Both the position numbers and the translations under genes were made by a program. Shown here one piece after another: positions 12,901 through 23,585 of a stretch of DNA of 64,000 bases (the first letter of the stretch is position 1; each line of letters begins with the position of its first letter). The notes below the pieces were generated by a model that saw nothing but the letters and a program-made list of their open reading frames with translations, did no database searches and was not told where the DNA came from. This stretch comes from Symbiodinium natans (Eukaryota > Sar > Dinophyceae > Suessiales > Symbiodiniaceae): the NCBI GenBank assembly GCA_905221605.1, contig CAJNDS010002534.1, positions 204,501-268,500 of the forward strand, read 5' to 3'.

Positions 12901-14825
12901 GGGACATGGAAGACGACAAGGGTTTAGGGTTTAGGGTTTAGGGAAGACCTCACAAAAGCTGTAGCGCGGCACGGACCATGGGGCCTAAGCTGTGCCGGCT
13001 TCGTCATCTGCAGGGTGAAGCACCTCGCTGTATTCGCTGAGCCATGGGACGGAAACGTGCCAGGGCACGCAAACAGCCCCGGTGGAAGACCAGACCTCAA
13101 GATCCCCCTCTGTATGAGGGGGCGATGTTCGAACCTGCAACATTGCAGATTCAACGTCCCCCCCCACCCACCCCTCTGCCCCAGCAGACAGTAGTTCTGG
13201 AGCAGGTCCGGCAAGCACTGCGTATTCCAAGCTCCAATTGCGTGCCTGCGACCTACCCGAGAAGGCAGCATGACAGGTATCCAGTCGGAGGCAAAATTAA
13301 GATTGGGGTGACCACAATGCACCGCATGCTCTGATGCACATGAACAGGGACGGGGGGCGCAAAGGTGCTCTTACGCACAAGGTTGCTTGTGGCCCGACGT
13401 TGAAGAGACCACAAGCAGTCAGCATTAATGGAGGTCTTGGATGTTTGAAATGATGGGCAACCCACAGCAAAAAGCCTCCTGCCCGCCGAGGCACGTGACA
13501 TTGGGAGGGCTTCGGGAGTGGGATGGCGTCAGGAGCCCCACTCATAAACAGCCGCTAGATTCCCGAGGTCTTCTTTTCTGGGCGGCTGTCGGACAGCCTT
13601 GGCCTTGGTAGGCTGCTAGGCTATAGCTGTAGCCCTCGAAAAGGATCGAAACGGGACCAGCTCGCCATTGGCCTCAGGATGTCTGATAAGGCCTAGAAGC
13701 CAAGGAAGAAGAACACACGAAAGGAGATTGTTGCTTCGCGGCTAGTGCGCTTCCTAAATTTCCTAATGGCAGACCAATATCTTCATCTTCAGCGGAAACA
13801 ACCGAAACAAAACAACTGCAATCTTCGACGCTTCAACGTCTAAATTCGGCGTCCAACTGCGCGCCCAAGAAGGTCCGCGCAGCCACTACGAGTCGCAGCA
13901 AAGAAAAGGACAACGGCGCCAGCGTAGGGGAGCACTAAAAGAAAAGTGCAAGCCCTCGCGGGCCACCAACTATGGACAAACGGGCCCCAGACCATGAGTC
14001 CAGTGCACCCAAACGTGGATTGGCAACATGCCGGGAAGCAGGGAAGACCAACCGGCAGAGGTTGCTCGTGTAAGACGCAAACAGGCTGCATGCTCTTCGG
14101 AACAAAACTGGACAAGTGCTCCGAAGGTGCACTCCAAGCATCCGCCTCAAAAGAGGCGGCCACCTCGAAAAGAAGCAGCCGCAATCGGAACAGAAGCCGC
14201 CGTGTACAGCAAAACTATACAAGCAACAACAGCTTCATTCAGGCGCTGAGCAACCTGTACAAGCCCAACATTCAGCGAAGTGACGAAGTGCAGTGACTCA
14301 GGAGACTTCGAAGAGTGAACTCAGAAGGCCTGACCCACAGCAGCACAGCGCCAGCGTAAACAGCAGCGGTTGTAGAAGGTGGAGATGGCCGCCCACAGAG
14401 AACATGGGCGGGCATCGAACTCCTCCATCAAATCGCCGAAGAAGATGCCACGGAAGCAGCGAGGGCTGGCCCCCAGCAACAGCAATGCTCGCAGAAGCCT
14501 CCTGCATCCCAAGCACATCGGGAGACGTGCATCGTGAAGTGGCTCAAGCGACCCGAGAGGTGATTAGCCTGGAAGCCCTTCGAGCAAAGGACTCCACTCC
14601 TTTGAACCACAGCAGATGACGAACAAGAAGACAATGTGTGCCCCAGTCCATGGGAGGTAGCCCTGTGGAATTGAGGGCCATTCGTATATATTTCACCATC
14701 GGAGAAGCCCATCAGACCGATCAGCCGCCCAAAGGCCCGAACTGGTACAAGATGAAGCCCTCGAAGATGACGAGGTGCACGATGAAAATGAGGAAGTCAA
14801 CCACTCCAAAAGACACCTAGCAACA
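9941..14825. other. non-coding region with short TTTAGGG tracts
   Basis: No gene recognised. There are TTTAGGG tracts at 10315-10330, 10746-10770 and 12920-12942, and GGGTCCC-type foldback segments at about 11310-11360 and 12290-12360. ORFs of up to 160 codons occur on both strands without family motifs. The part from about 13840 to 14820, downstream of the retroelement ORF on the minus strand, may include its 3-prime untranslated region, but I cannot define an element end. Confidence 0.5.
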
Positions 14826-17800
14826 TCAGGATGCCAAGAACTCGCTCGGCCGCAAGCCCCAGGTCTTCAAGAATGCATGGTACATCTCAGCAGCCTTCGC
14901 AGTGAGCGCGATGGCCTGTTCCTCCCACCGTCGGGTCTCAGCAGCGAGTTGATGCCAACGTTGACGAAGAGAACCTTGACAACGGCGCGCCATGCAAGCG
15001 CCAGCTGCCAGATCAGCTGCTCGGTTAAGGGCACGAAGGCGCCCCGCATCATGAGGCGCAGGAGGGCACCAGTGCTGACGCTTGTCGTGGGATGGCACCC
15101 AGGTGAACTCAACTCGAAAGCCACGACAACGGACCAATTGGAGATCACGGCGGCCAGCATCGAGCAGCAAGCGTAGGTCGAAGCCGTCGTACCCACTCAG
15201 AGCCGAGATGGCCGCCTTGCAGTCAGAGACAATGTAGACACAACGACCTTGGGAGCCATGAAGAGCACTCGCATCGGCAGTGGCCCGCTCTAGAGCCGAT
15301 AGAGTTGCACAAATCGCCCGTACTTCCATACGAAATGGAGACTGATCTTCAGCGCCGTCCCCCATTGCGTATGAGTGAGCCTCTTCATGCACGACGATGG
15401 CCCAAGCCCCCACCTCGTGTTTGGAACTGCCATCCGTAGCGAGGTACAACGGCTGGCTCTCCAGTTCCTGCCAGGTTCCTGTGATGCGCATCGCCACCTC
15501 CTGCAAGAAGTCGTCCTCGTCGAGAGTCAGAGGGGCGACTGGAAGCTGTGGGAGAGCCCGAGCCAGCAATCTTTCCTGAGCCCTATCCACCGGAGGCGTG
15601 CAACCCTCGCGGAAAGGTGCAGTGCTGGCGCACGTCCATGATAAATGCGGCCTCGATGGAGTGTCACCACCGCAGACGCAACGCCATCTTCTATGCTCGG
15701 AGGGGAAGTAGTTACCCGCATTGAAGTGCCAGCATGAGGCGCCTGCGCCCAGAGCGGCCAATCGCACGCTACGTTGTCCACCTGCCTGGTAGTAAGCCGC
15801 CTTGTGCCCCTCGAACTCGTAGTTGAGGCCCTGCGGCGGGGCCGGCAAATCCAGTCCAACAGCGCAGCCAACGTCACGAGGTCGTGGACGCCAAAGACGG
15901 TCCGCCTTGGACAGGTACAGCTGCCTGTAGTGGTAGACCAGAGCCTTGTACAGACCAGCGAAGGATTCATGCCCGACGTAAATGCGCCTTACGGCGCCCA
16001 TGTCGTCACGCCTACAGATCACGGAGGAGCCGCTTTCCAGCCACCATCCAAGCCTCGCAAGAGTGGGGCGAGTAGTGGGCAGAAGTTCCAGGCCCTGTCC
16101 AGCAACCTCAGCAAGAGGCCTCTCCTCCATCCAACCAGGTGGCCTCACACAGAAATGCCATGCAGCCCTGAGGCACGCTTTGTCAATAGCGAACTGCGGC
16201 TCCAGCTCCCAGCCCAGCACCTCGTACATCAGGACCTTGGCAATGCCGGTGACCGCCCCGACGCTGAAAAGTGGAAGAACAGCCTGGCGGATCTCAGCAA
16301 GTTCGCTGGGGTCCGGCGAGGCGAAAGCGGCCGCCCAGGAATAGCACGGAGTAATCAGCGACGACATCAACGCCTTGGACAGGTTGTCCGACAAACGCGT
16401 GCTGCGTAGAAGCTGCAGGCGCAAAACCACTTTGCGCACCGAGAACTTCAAGAGGCTCCAGGGCTCCTCGAAACGTGCCACGACACCCAAGATGTCAAGT
16501 GAGTCGGCGCAGCCATAGCCCAGTCCATCCGCGAAGGCTGAAACCTCCGCAGTCACTGTCTTCGCAGCAACTGCACACTTGCCCAGATTGAGTTCTAGGT
16601 GAAATGCCTCATCGAAGCAGGTGGAGCGCTCGACCGCCTCCTCCAACCTGCTGAACGGTTGTCCTCCCCGAAGCCACATGCTGCGGTCGTCGATGAAGCC
16701 CATACCGTCGATGCCGGAGTGGACAACGAAAACGCTCCAAATATGTGTGAGGGCCGCTGATATGACGGGGGAGAACGGGCAACCTTGAGGGATGCCTCGC
16801 GTCGGTCGCCTCCATGAGGAGCCGAGCGCCCCTTCAAGTTTGAATATCCTTTGCCCTTTTTGGTAGAAATCAGCGAGGACGGAGACCATTCCAGGCGGCG
16901 CTCGCAGGTGACGAAGAACTCGATCAACGAGATGATGCTCCAGACAGTCGAAGTATCCAGCCACATCCTGCTGCACCGCCGCCACCATGCCCTTGTTGAG
17001 AGCGAGCTGAAGCTGTTGGAGAGCATGGCCCACGGAGGTGGCAGGAAGTCCTCCAGCGTCACGATGAGAGCGCCAACTGTCGCACCATGCCTTCAACTTG
17101 CAGTTCAAGCAACGGGCGCCGGCGCGCCATATCAACGGGAGGATCGTCAGAGGTCGAGTCTTACCATTGGGCTTGAACAAGAGGACAGTCCTGCCACGAG
17201 CCCAGGCATCAGGCACCACCCCTGAGTCCAGAACCAAGTCCCAAACCCTGGACGCCATCACCCACCATTTCCACGGAAGCGCCAGAAGAGCAGGCCCGCT
17301 CCAGTGGTCAGGACCGGCGGCTTTGTGTTTCATGGCACGCACGGCTTGCTTCAAAGTTTCCGGAGTCAGCCGAAAGTCGCAAGGGGCAGCAACGGGGCGC
17401 GGCACATGCTCCAGAATGGCATCCACACGAGCCAAGTGATCCGTGGTCTGGACCTCCTCGGAAGTGGTCCATTTGTCCATCCAGATGTTCTCCTGTAGCT
17501 GAACCTCCCGAGCAGGATGTCGACCAGATGTCGGAGTCGGAGCCTTGGACCGCTTAGCCTCCCACTCCAGCAGCTGATCAGCACGGCGCTTGACAAAGGC
17601 CCGAACCACAGCAGGGTCGCGCCGCGCCCTCTGCTTCCACTGCCTGCGGCAGGCTTCATGCTCTTCGCGAGCGTAAGCATCGGCCAGAGCCTGAACTTCA
17701 GTGAAGAAGTCGTCGTCGCCCATAGTCTCGTAAAAGGGTAGCTCGGGCACCAGCTGACGCGTCCCCCTAAGCGATCGCCGGATGCTGGAACGAAGTTGAT

Positions 17801-17870
17801 CATCATAAGGGCGACGAACTGCAACCTGAAGACGGGCCAAGAGGCGTCGAAGAGCTCGCAAACCAGTCTA
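14826..17870 (-). CDS. RT-RNase H polyprotein of a retroelement (non-LTR-like)
   Basis: A 1,011-residue frame. Numbering is from the TTG at 17861; the frame is closed upstream by TAG at 17868-17870. Reverse transcriptase: substrate region GKTRPLTILPLI (233-244), motif A with D299 and FD305, motif B GIPQGCPFSP (356-365), motif C FIDD (389-392) and a following LNLGKC motif. A Cys/His cluster (C728, C730, H739, C744) precedes a C-terminal RNase H with D810, E847, D880, a VPSH motif (922-925) and D950, so all four catalytic acids are present. There is no N-terminal endonuclease domain and no good ATG; the first is M47 (codon at 17723). An overlapping frame (17862-18037) continues the homologous-looking reading upstream, so a frameshift or 5-prime truncation near 17870 is likely. 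Motif C is FIDD rather than the usual FADD or YADD. I call it a domesticated or truncated retroelement ORF; whether it is active is unknown. Confidence 0.93.
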
Positions 17871-19000
17871 AATTTGCGGGTTTGCCTCCACCGCTGCCAG
17901 ACGGTGGACTGCGATGTTGCACTTGGGAGGGTCCCCCCCTCATGTCGCGTAGCAAGAGAGGGGGATACCTCAAGTTTGGCACTGCACCGGTCTAGGGCAT
18001 AAGCTGCACCGCTTGCGTCATCCCTGGGGTCAAGCACCTCGCTGAAAGTGCTGGTGGGGTTTTCTAGTGGCGCGGCCTAGGGATGCATAGGCATGAGTTA
18101 TGCACGCATCTACACCGACTCAACTTGCCCAAGCCGTCGCTTTTGAGGCGGCTGCCTACCCCCAGCCCGGCCCCCATGCGTCAGCGAGCTGGACAATTAT
18201 ACAAGCGACAGGCCAGTACATGGAAGGCGTGCTTAACAGCCGCACCTAATGGGGTGGAAGTGGCCAAGCAACGTTCATGACCAGACTTTTTTTGCTACAC
18301 CATGCACCCATCACCTTTGCACACCCGATTAAAAATAGAAACCAGCTCCTCTCTGACCTAGCTGCTCATGTTCTGGGCCGCCTTTAAGACAGCGCAGTAT
18401 CTGAACGATCGCCTCGGTCGCCTCGGTCGCCTCGGACGCCTGTGCCGATCAACGAAACTTGACGGCGCTGTCTGGTAGCAATCCTTTGAGCGGTTCAGGC
18501 GGATGGCTACCCACGAGCTGTTTACACCTTTTGCCGGAACGGCACGGGGATGTGGACAGCGCCTGAAGCTGCTGCACGCATCTTAAGCTGCTGAATGACA
18601 TGGACAAAGACAGGAAGCAGCCTTCCTGGTGTTTGTGAGATTGACATTCTTACACACTTTCACCAAAACCTTTCATGAAGTCTGGCTCTTCCACTGGGAT
18701 TCTTTCCGGCTAAAGCTCGCTGTCTATTGCAATCCTGACGCACAAATTGTCACCAAGTAGACGTGCCCAGGCAGCTGATGCTACTCTGGCAAGCGGAGGA
18801 CCCCCTGTGTGCAAACAACAAGCGTGGAGCTGCCTTCACATCTCACAAAAGGCAAAGGGCCAGGGTTTCAGCCCACGCAAAGCCAGTGGTTCGGCCTGGA
18901 CCAGGTCTACCTCCCAAATTCGACCTTTGGCTGCTTCATGCTGCTTGCACTCTGCTTGCACCTCTTCTGCATGAAGCGCGTGCCCAGATCTACGTCGGCT
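17871..19000. other. no gene seen
   Basis: Upstream flank of the retroelement ORF. The first 170 bp may be its 5-prime part in a shifted frame. Short GCCTCGGTC repeats occur at about 18410-18435. The segment at about 18601-18645 recurs at 19438-19482, just before the second copy of the duplicated segment. Confidence 0.5.
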
Positions 19001-20200
19001 GCCCTATGGGCACGGACAAAGCATGAGAAACAAGAGCTAGTCTGCACAGCCTGCGATGCCAGCTGAGCTAAAAGACCTGACATGCCTGGCTCCAGCAGTG
19101 GATATCCGAGCCCCTGAAAACCCATGGGCAGAGATCTTGCCTTCTGACTTTGTAAGCCCCTGCGATCACGCGGCTTAGTGACGGAGTCGTAATAGAGAAC
19201 CTCGACATGACTACGTTCTGATGGCCTGGCATTGGTTTCTGTCCACACAGCTCAACCTCTGGGGCTTTGGACCCAGCAGGCCGCTGTGAAGCAGTAAGAC
19301 GCCTGAGCCTCATGGGCACGTTAGCCACTCGGGTTTACTCCGCTTGGTCTTTTCTGCCTGCAACAGCCTCCAACGCCTCCAAAGCCTCTAACCTCACTGA
19401 CAAGTCCGGGACTGAAGGAAAGCCTTTGGGCGAGGAATGACATAGACACAGACAGGAAGCAGCCTTCCTGGTGTTTGTGAGAGCCCTATGGGCACGGACA
19501 AAGCATGAGAAACAAGAGCTAGTCTGCACAGCCTGCGATGCCAGCTGAGCTAAAAGACCTGACACGCCTGGCTCCAGCAGTGGATATCCGAGCCCCTGAA
19601 AACCCATGGGCAAAAATCTTGCTTTCTGACTTTGTAAGCCCCTACTATACCACATACCGTCGTCAAGTCCTCTCCACGCCTACTTCTGAGGGTGGGGCAA
19701 AGCTGGTCCTCCCAAGCCTATCTCGCTACCGGCAAATGCCCAGGTGATGCAGGATGCATCCATCCCACACCAAGGCAGAGAACATGGTCGGCGGTAGGGC
19801 AAGCCGCTGACACCTGCACGAGTCTCCGGTGTCCCGTGGGAACTCCAGCACCACGCTTGCTAATGGGCCTGAAGACGATGCAAGAGCTTGACGGGCCCAA
19901 GCGGAGGCCAGGGCATGTGCACGACGAAACGCAGTTGGCGAAAAGGTCTGTCAGGTCAAAAGCTGGGCGAGTAAGCCCCTGGGATCACGCGGCTTATTGA
20001 CGGAGTCGTAATAAAGAACCTCGACATGACTACGTTCTGATGGCCTGGCATTGGTTTCTGTCCACACAGCTCAACCTCTGGGGCTTTGGACCCAGCAGGC
20101 CGCTGTGAAGCAGTAAGACGCCTCTGTGCCTCATGGGCACGTTAGCCACTCGGGTTTGCTCCGCTTGGTCTTTTCTGCCTGCAACAGCCTCCTGACGAGT
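19001..20200. repeat. duplicated segment of about 360 bp, second copy interrupted
   Basis: Copy 1 covers about 19001-19365. Copy 2 is 19483-19643 plus 19981 to about 20191. Both copies start GCCCTATGGGCACGGACAAA and match almost base for base, with differences such as ATG/ACG at 19080 against 19562. The block just before each copy (around 18601-18645 and 19438-19482) is also shared, so a larger unit was duplicated and partly deleted. No coding function recognised. Confidence 0.85.
19634..19980. mobile_element. 337-bp insertion with 10-bp flanking direct repeats
   Basis: The intact copy reads ...CTTTGTAAGCCCCTGCGATCACG. In the second copy the 10-mer GTAAGCCCCT occurs at 19634-19643, followed by 327 bp of unrelated sequence, then again at 19971-19980 and on into GGGATCACGCGG. 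This is the footprint of an insertion with a 10-bp target-site duplication. The insert has no clear terminal inverted repeats and no recognisable ORF. Confidence 0.7.
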
Positions 20201-20649
20201 CCGGAACTTAAGGAAAGGCTTTGGGCGAGGATTTGTGCTACACAGCGCAGGTCTGGGTCCATCATGTCAGCCTCCGGCGGTCCTTGTCTGTGCAATGCCA
20301 GATGCAAAAGAAACCTGCAAAAGAAACGTGCAAAATACACACGCAAAGCAAACACAACATGATCAAGATTCAGGCATGGCGCACAGTTCGGGAGCGGCGA
20401 CTGACGCCAGTCATTGCGTGCCAAATGAGAGCTCTGTCTACCACGTGGGAAACAGGTTATTTTTGAGCAACGAAATCTGCAGGAATGTGTTTCATGAGCA
20501 CCGCGCAAATCCAAAACATCGCTTCTCACATGTAACATCTCCATATCTACATACATCTACATCCTGCATCGACGTCTACATGTATCTACACCTATAGTTC
20601 TCGACGTCTACATGTATCCACACCTGTACTTCTATCTATCTACACTTCT

Positions 20650-20865
20650 CTACATCGTCACCATCATAATCATCATCATCGCCATAATCATCATCATCAT
20701 CCTCATCATCACCTGACCATGCCCACGACCATGAAGATGATCACTATCGTGATATTGATCATCATCATGAACATCATGAACATCGTGAACATCATGCTTC
20801 ATCATGAACATCATGATCATCGTCGTCATCATCATCATCATCATTTTTGACACATACGGACTCCA
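20650..20865. repeat. ATC/ATG trinucleotide-rich microsatellite
   Basis: Imperfect (ATC)n with interspersed GAACATCATGAACATCGTG blocks. The Met/Asp/His-rich ORF on the minus strand here is a product of the repeat. Confidence 0.9.
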
Positions 20866-20903
20866 GCAAGTACACATTTGTCTAAGATAGAGCGCGCCAG
20901 GTC

Positions 20904-21673
20904 TTATTTATGCTCGCTCACCCCTGGCCCAGAATCATAGAGTACAATGCCTGGGTTCGTCGCGTGATCCCAAAGCACTGAGGCAACAAAATAGAAGTCA
21001 CGCTGGAGAATTTCATACTTAGCACCCAGAAAATTATCAAGATCTTGTACGCATTCGAGTACTGTTTCGGTGTCGGAAATTAAGGCACAAAAGTTGTCAG
21101 GCAAAGGCTCATTTTGTGGGGCAAATCTCTTAGCTGCTTGAACCTGTGCAAGGAAAAGCTGTTCAAGGCTCTTGACCAGCACTTTAGATGGAAGCTGTGA
21201 GTACATTTGCTACACCGGCAATCCATACCTCAGCAATGAGATTATGAACGGCCCTCTTATAAATGTCCGCAAAGGACTGCTGCGCAGTTATTGAATGCCT
21301 GGTAAATTGCAAATGCGCTCTTGCAGCGGTTTCAAATAGGCCAGCCGAATCCGCTCGCAGCAACAACTAAGGCCGCTTGGTCAGAGTTGCGAAGATTTGG
21401 AATGGAAAATGGTTGACCTGTTGGCAAGAGAGAGAATTCTGTGGGTAACAGTGATTGGGCCACAGATGCCAAAAACTTGTACCAAGCGCACTCCACTGTT
21501 GCAATGAGTTGATACGCTGCACGGATGAGAGAAGCAGGCTTGCTGCTGGGTAGGGCAGTTGTTCGAAGGCCGAACCTTTGCTGCGTTCTCGCTCTTACCA
21601 GCAAACAAAGGCCAGCGCAATGCGCAAAGCACTTTCTTGGCGTTCTTGCTCTTACTAAACAGGGGAAGCGCAC
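20904..21673 (-). pseudogene. frame-broken coding relic, family unknown
   Basis: Three minus-strand frames chain end to end, and each looks like real protein rather than shadow (low Arg/Cys, mixed hydrophobic and acidic residues). The first (21673-21332) ends near a LVVAA segment. The second (21366-21184) continues with RADSAGLFETAARAHLQF and ends near GVANVLTAS. The third (21206-20904) continues with SQLPSKVLVKSLEQLF and runs to a stop. The two breaks, at about 21350 and 21195, are each explained by a single-base indel, or by an intron too short to be likely. I do not recognise the protein. It may be a decayed gene, or a live one with assembly indels. Confidence 0.4.
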
Positions 21674-22030
21674 TTCCTAACAAACACCCACCTTCCCGTC
21701 TACAACGGCAGAGTCACCACAAGCAACATTTAGTGCTCTCGGCCGGGTGGACCTGACGTGCAGTTTGGACCACAGTTGCAGTTCTGCCTCACTGCAGCAT
21801 TACAAAGACGAGTGTGCAGCTGCTTCGGACAAGCCCCCGTGCGCTCAGCGCGACGCTGCCCAAAGTGACTAGAACAAGGGCAGGTGCGCAGCCAACGAGA
21901 TCCGGTTGCTTGAGCCCACAGGCTCAAATTCGGTGCCAAAAAATGGGGCCGTCTCGCGGTCCCAAAAATGGTGCCGCGAAATGGACCAGCTCCCGCAGCA
22001 CAATTTGGAACTGAATTGGAGGCGTGAAAC

Positions 22031-22079
22031 CGCGACCCCAAAATTGGGGCCGTTTGGCGACCCCAGTTTTGGGGTCGCG
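22031..22079. repeat. 13-bp perfect inverted repeat (GC-rich stem), one per S module
   Basis: Left arm CGCGACCCCAAAA at 22031-22043, right arm TTTTGGGGTCGCG at 22067-22079. The 23-bp spacer itself contains TGGGG and CCCCA blocks that can pair in alternative ways. Related GACCCCA-type words occur upstream (GCGGTCCCAAAAATGG) and in L (CGACCCCAGATTTGGAGTCGCG). It is repeated in every S module, with small changes at 30620-30670 and loss of symmetry at about 33020-33070. Confidence 0.85.
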
Positions 22080-22873
22080 AATTCTTCTATTTTTGGGCTC
22101 AATCCCGCGCTTTCCAGACTGCTACACTCAGGCGACTCTGGCCCACAGACAAGCACTTAACGTGGAAAGATCAATTACTGAGAACCACGACCTCCGAGGG
22201 CAGCTTTCTTGTGGAAGCGATCAACATGAAAGAAACGTGCACAGTTGCAGTTCTGCCTCACTGCAGCATTACAAAGACGAGTGTGCAGCTGCTTCGGACA
22301 AGCCCCCGTGCGCTCAGCGCGACGCTGCCCAAAGTGACTAGAACAAGGGCAGGTGCGCAGCCAACGAGATCCGGTTGCTTGAGCCCACAGGCTCAAATTC
22401 GGTGCCAAAAAATGGGGCCGTCTCGCGGTCCCAAAAATGGTGCCGCGAAATGGACCAGCTCCCGCAGCACAATTTGGAACTGAATTGGAGGCGTGAAACC
22501 GCGACCCCAAAATTGGGGCCGTTTGGCGACCCCAGTTTTGGGGTCGCGAATTCTTCTATTTTTGGGCTCAATCCCGCGCTTTCCAGACTGCTACACTCAG
22601 GCGACTCTGGCCCACAGACAAGCACTTAACGTGGAAAGATCAATTACTGAGAACCACGACCTCCGAGGGCAGCTTTCTTGTGGAAGCGATCAACATGAAA
22701 GAAACGTGCACAGGGGAGGCCCACACACGCGAAGCCAGAATTGCCTAGATTTTTCGACCCCAGATTTGGAGTCGCATAAACTGGCAAACATGTGTACAGT
22801 ACAGGAACGACTTGGTCTCCTAGGACTTGCTGAAAATCAAGCCCCAAAAAACAATCTCGAAACCAAACAAGTT

Positions 22874-23083
22874 GGCCTGATGTGGCCTCAAACCCACACG
22901 GTCTTGCTTTGTTGCGACACGTTTGTGGCCTGTTGTGGCCTGACGTGGCCTGAAAACCACACGTTTGTGGCCTGTTGTGGCCTGACGTGGCCTCAAAAAC
23001 ACACGTTTGTGGCCTGTTGTGGCCTGATGTGGCCTCAAAAACACACGTTTGTGGCCTGTTGTGGCCTTGTTGTGGCCTCACGG
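22874..23083. repeat. 42-bp minisatellite inside L module
   Basis: Imperfect tandem units of 42 bp built from TGTGGCC words (unit core CACACGTTTGTGGCCTGTTG). Because 42 is divisible by 3, it stays open in several frames. The same block occurs in all L modules (for example 24786-24995, 27168-27377, 29082-29291, 31003-31202 and 33401-33595); the last has lost part of a unit. Confidence 0.9.
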
Positions 23084-23396
23084 CGTATTTTTCCCCGGAA
23101 AAATGCATTTGTGGCCATGGGGACTCGGGACCCTATAATACTATTGAAAGGGTCCCCACGCACAGCAGACGTAGGGTAATGAGGCCAGATCCGAAGACCG
23201 ACCAGAATTTTAATCCAGGTTTTTTCCCAAGTCGCTTATCTTCTAAACTGAACATTGTTACAAGTGTTCAAAGACGACCTATGCTCTGTTAGGCGCCGAA
23301 GAAAAGTTGGCAGACATAGAAATCACGTGGGGTCCCATGGCTTCACCACTCCTCCGCTGCCCGTCACTGCATCACTTTCTCTCACTCCGTCGTCCT

Positions 23397-23442
23397 CGCT
23401 TCCTCACTCTTTCTCTCACTCTCACTCTCACTCTCACTCACT

Positions 23443-23490
<48 letters not shown>

Positions 23491-23585
23491 CTCACTTTCA
23501 TTCTCACTCTCACTCTCACTCTCGCTCTCGCTCTCGCTCTCACTCTCATCCTCACACACTCACAGACACTCTGTCACTCTCTCAC
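23397..23585. repeat. CTCACT/CTTTCACT microsatellite inside L module
   Basis: (CTCACT)n with CTTTCACT and CTCGCT variants. It is present in every L module (about 25309, 27691, 29605, 31522 and 33897). Lengths differ slightly between copies, which makes it useful for telling units apart. The Ser/His-rich and Arg/Val-rich ORFs here are repeat products. Confidence 0.95.

Noticed and set aside
19634-19980. Introner (scarless GT...AG intron) explanation for the 337-bp insertion
   Set aside because: Sliding the cut through the 10-bp duplication gives no register with both a GT (or GC/GA) start and an AG end.
22874-23083. CRISPR-like array
   Set aside because: Regular 42-bp repeats, but with no distinct spacers and no cas genes, inside a eukaryotic satellite.
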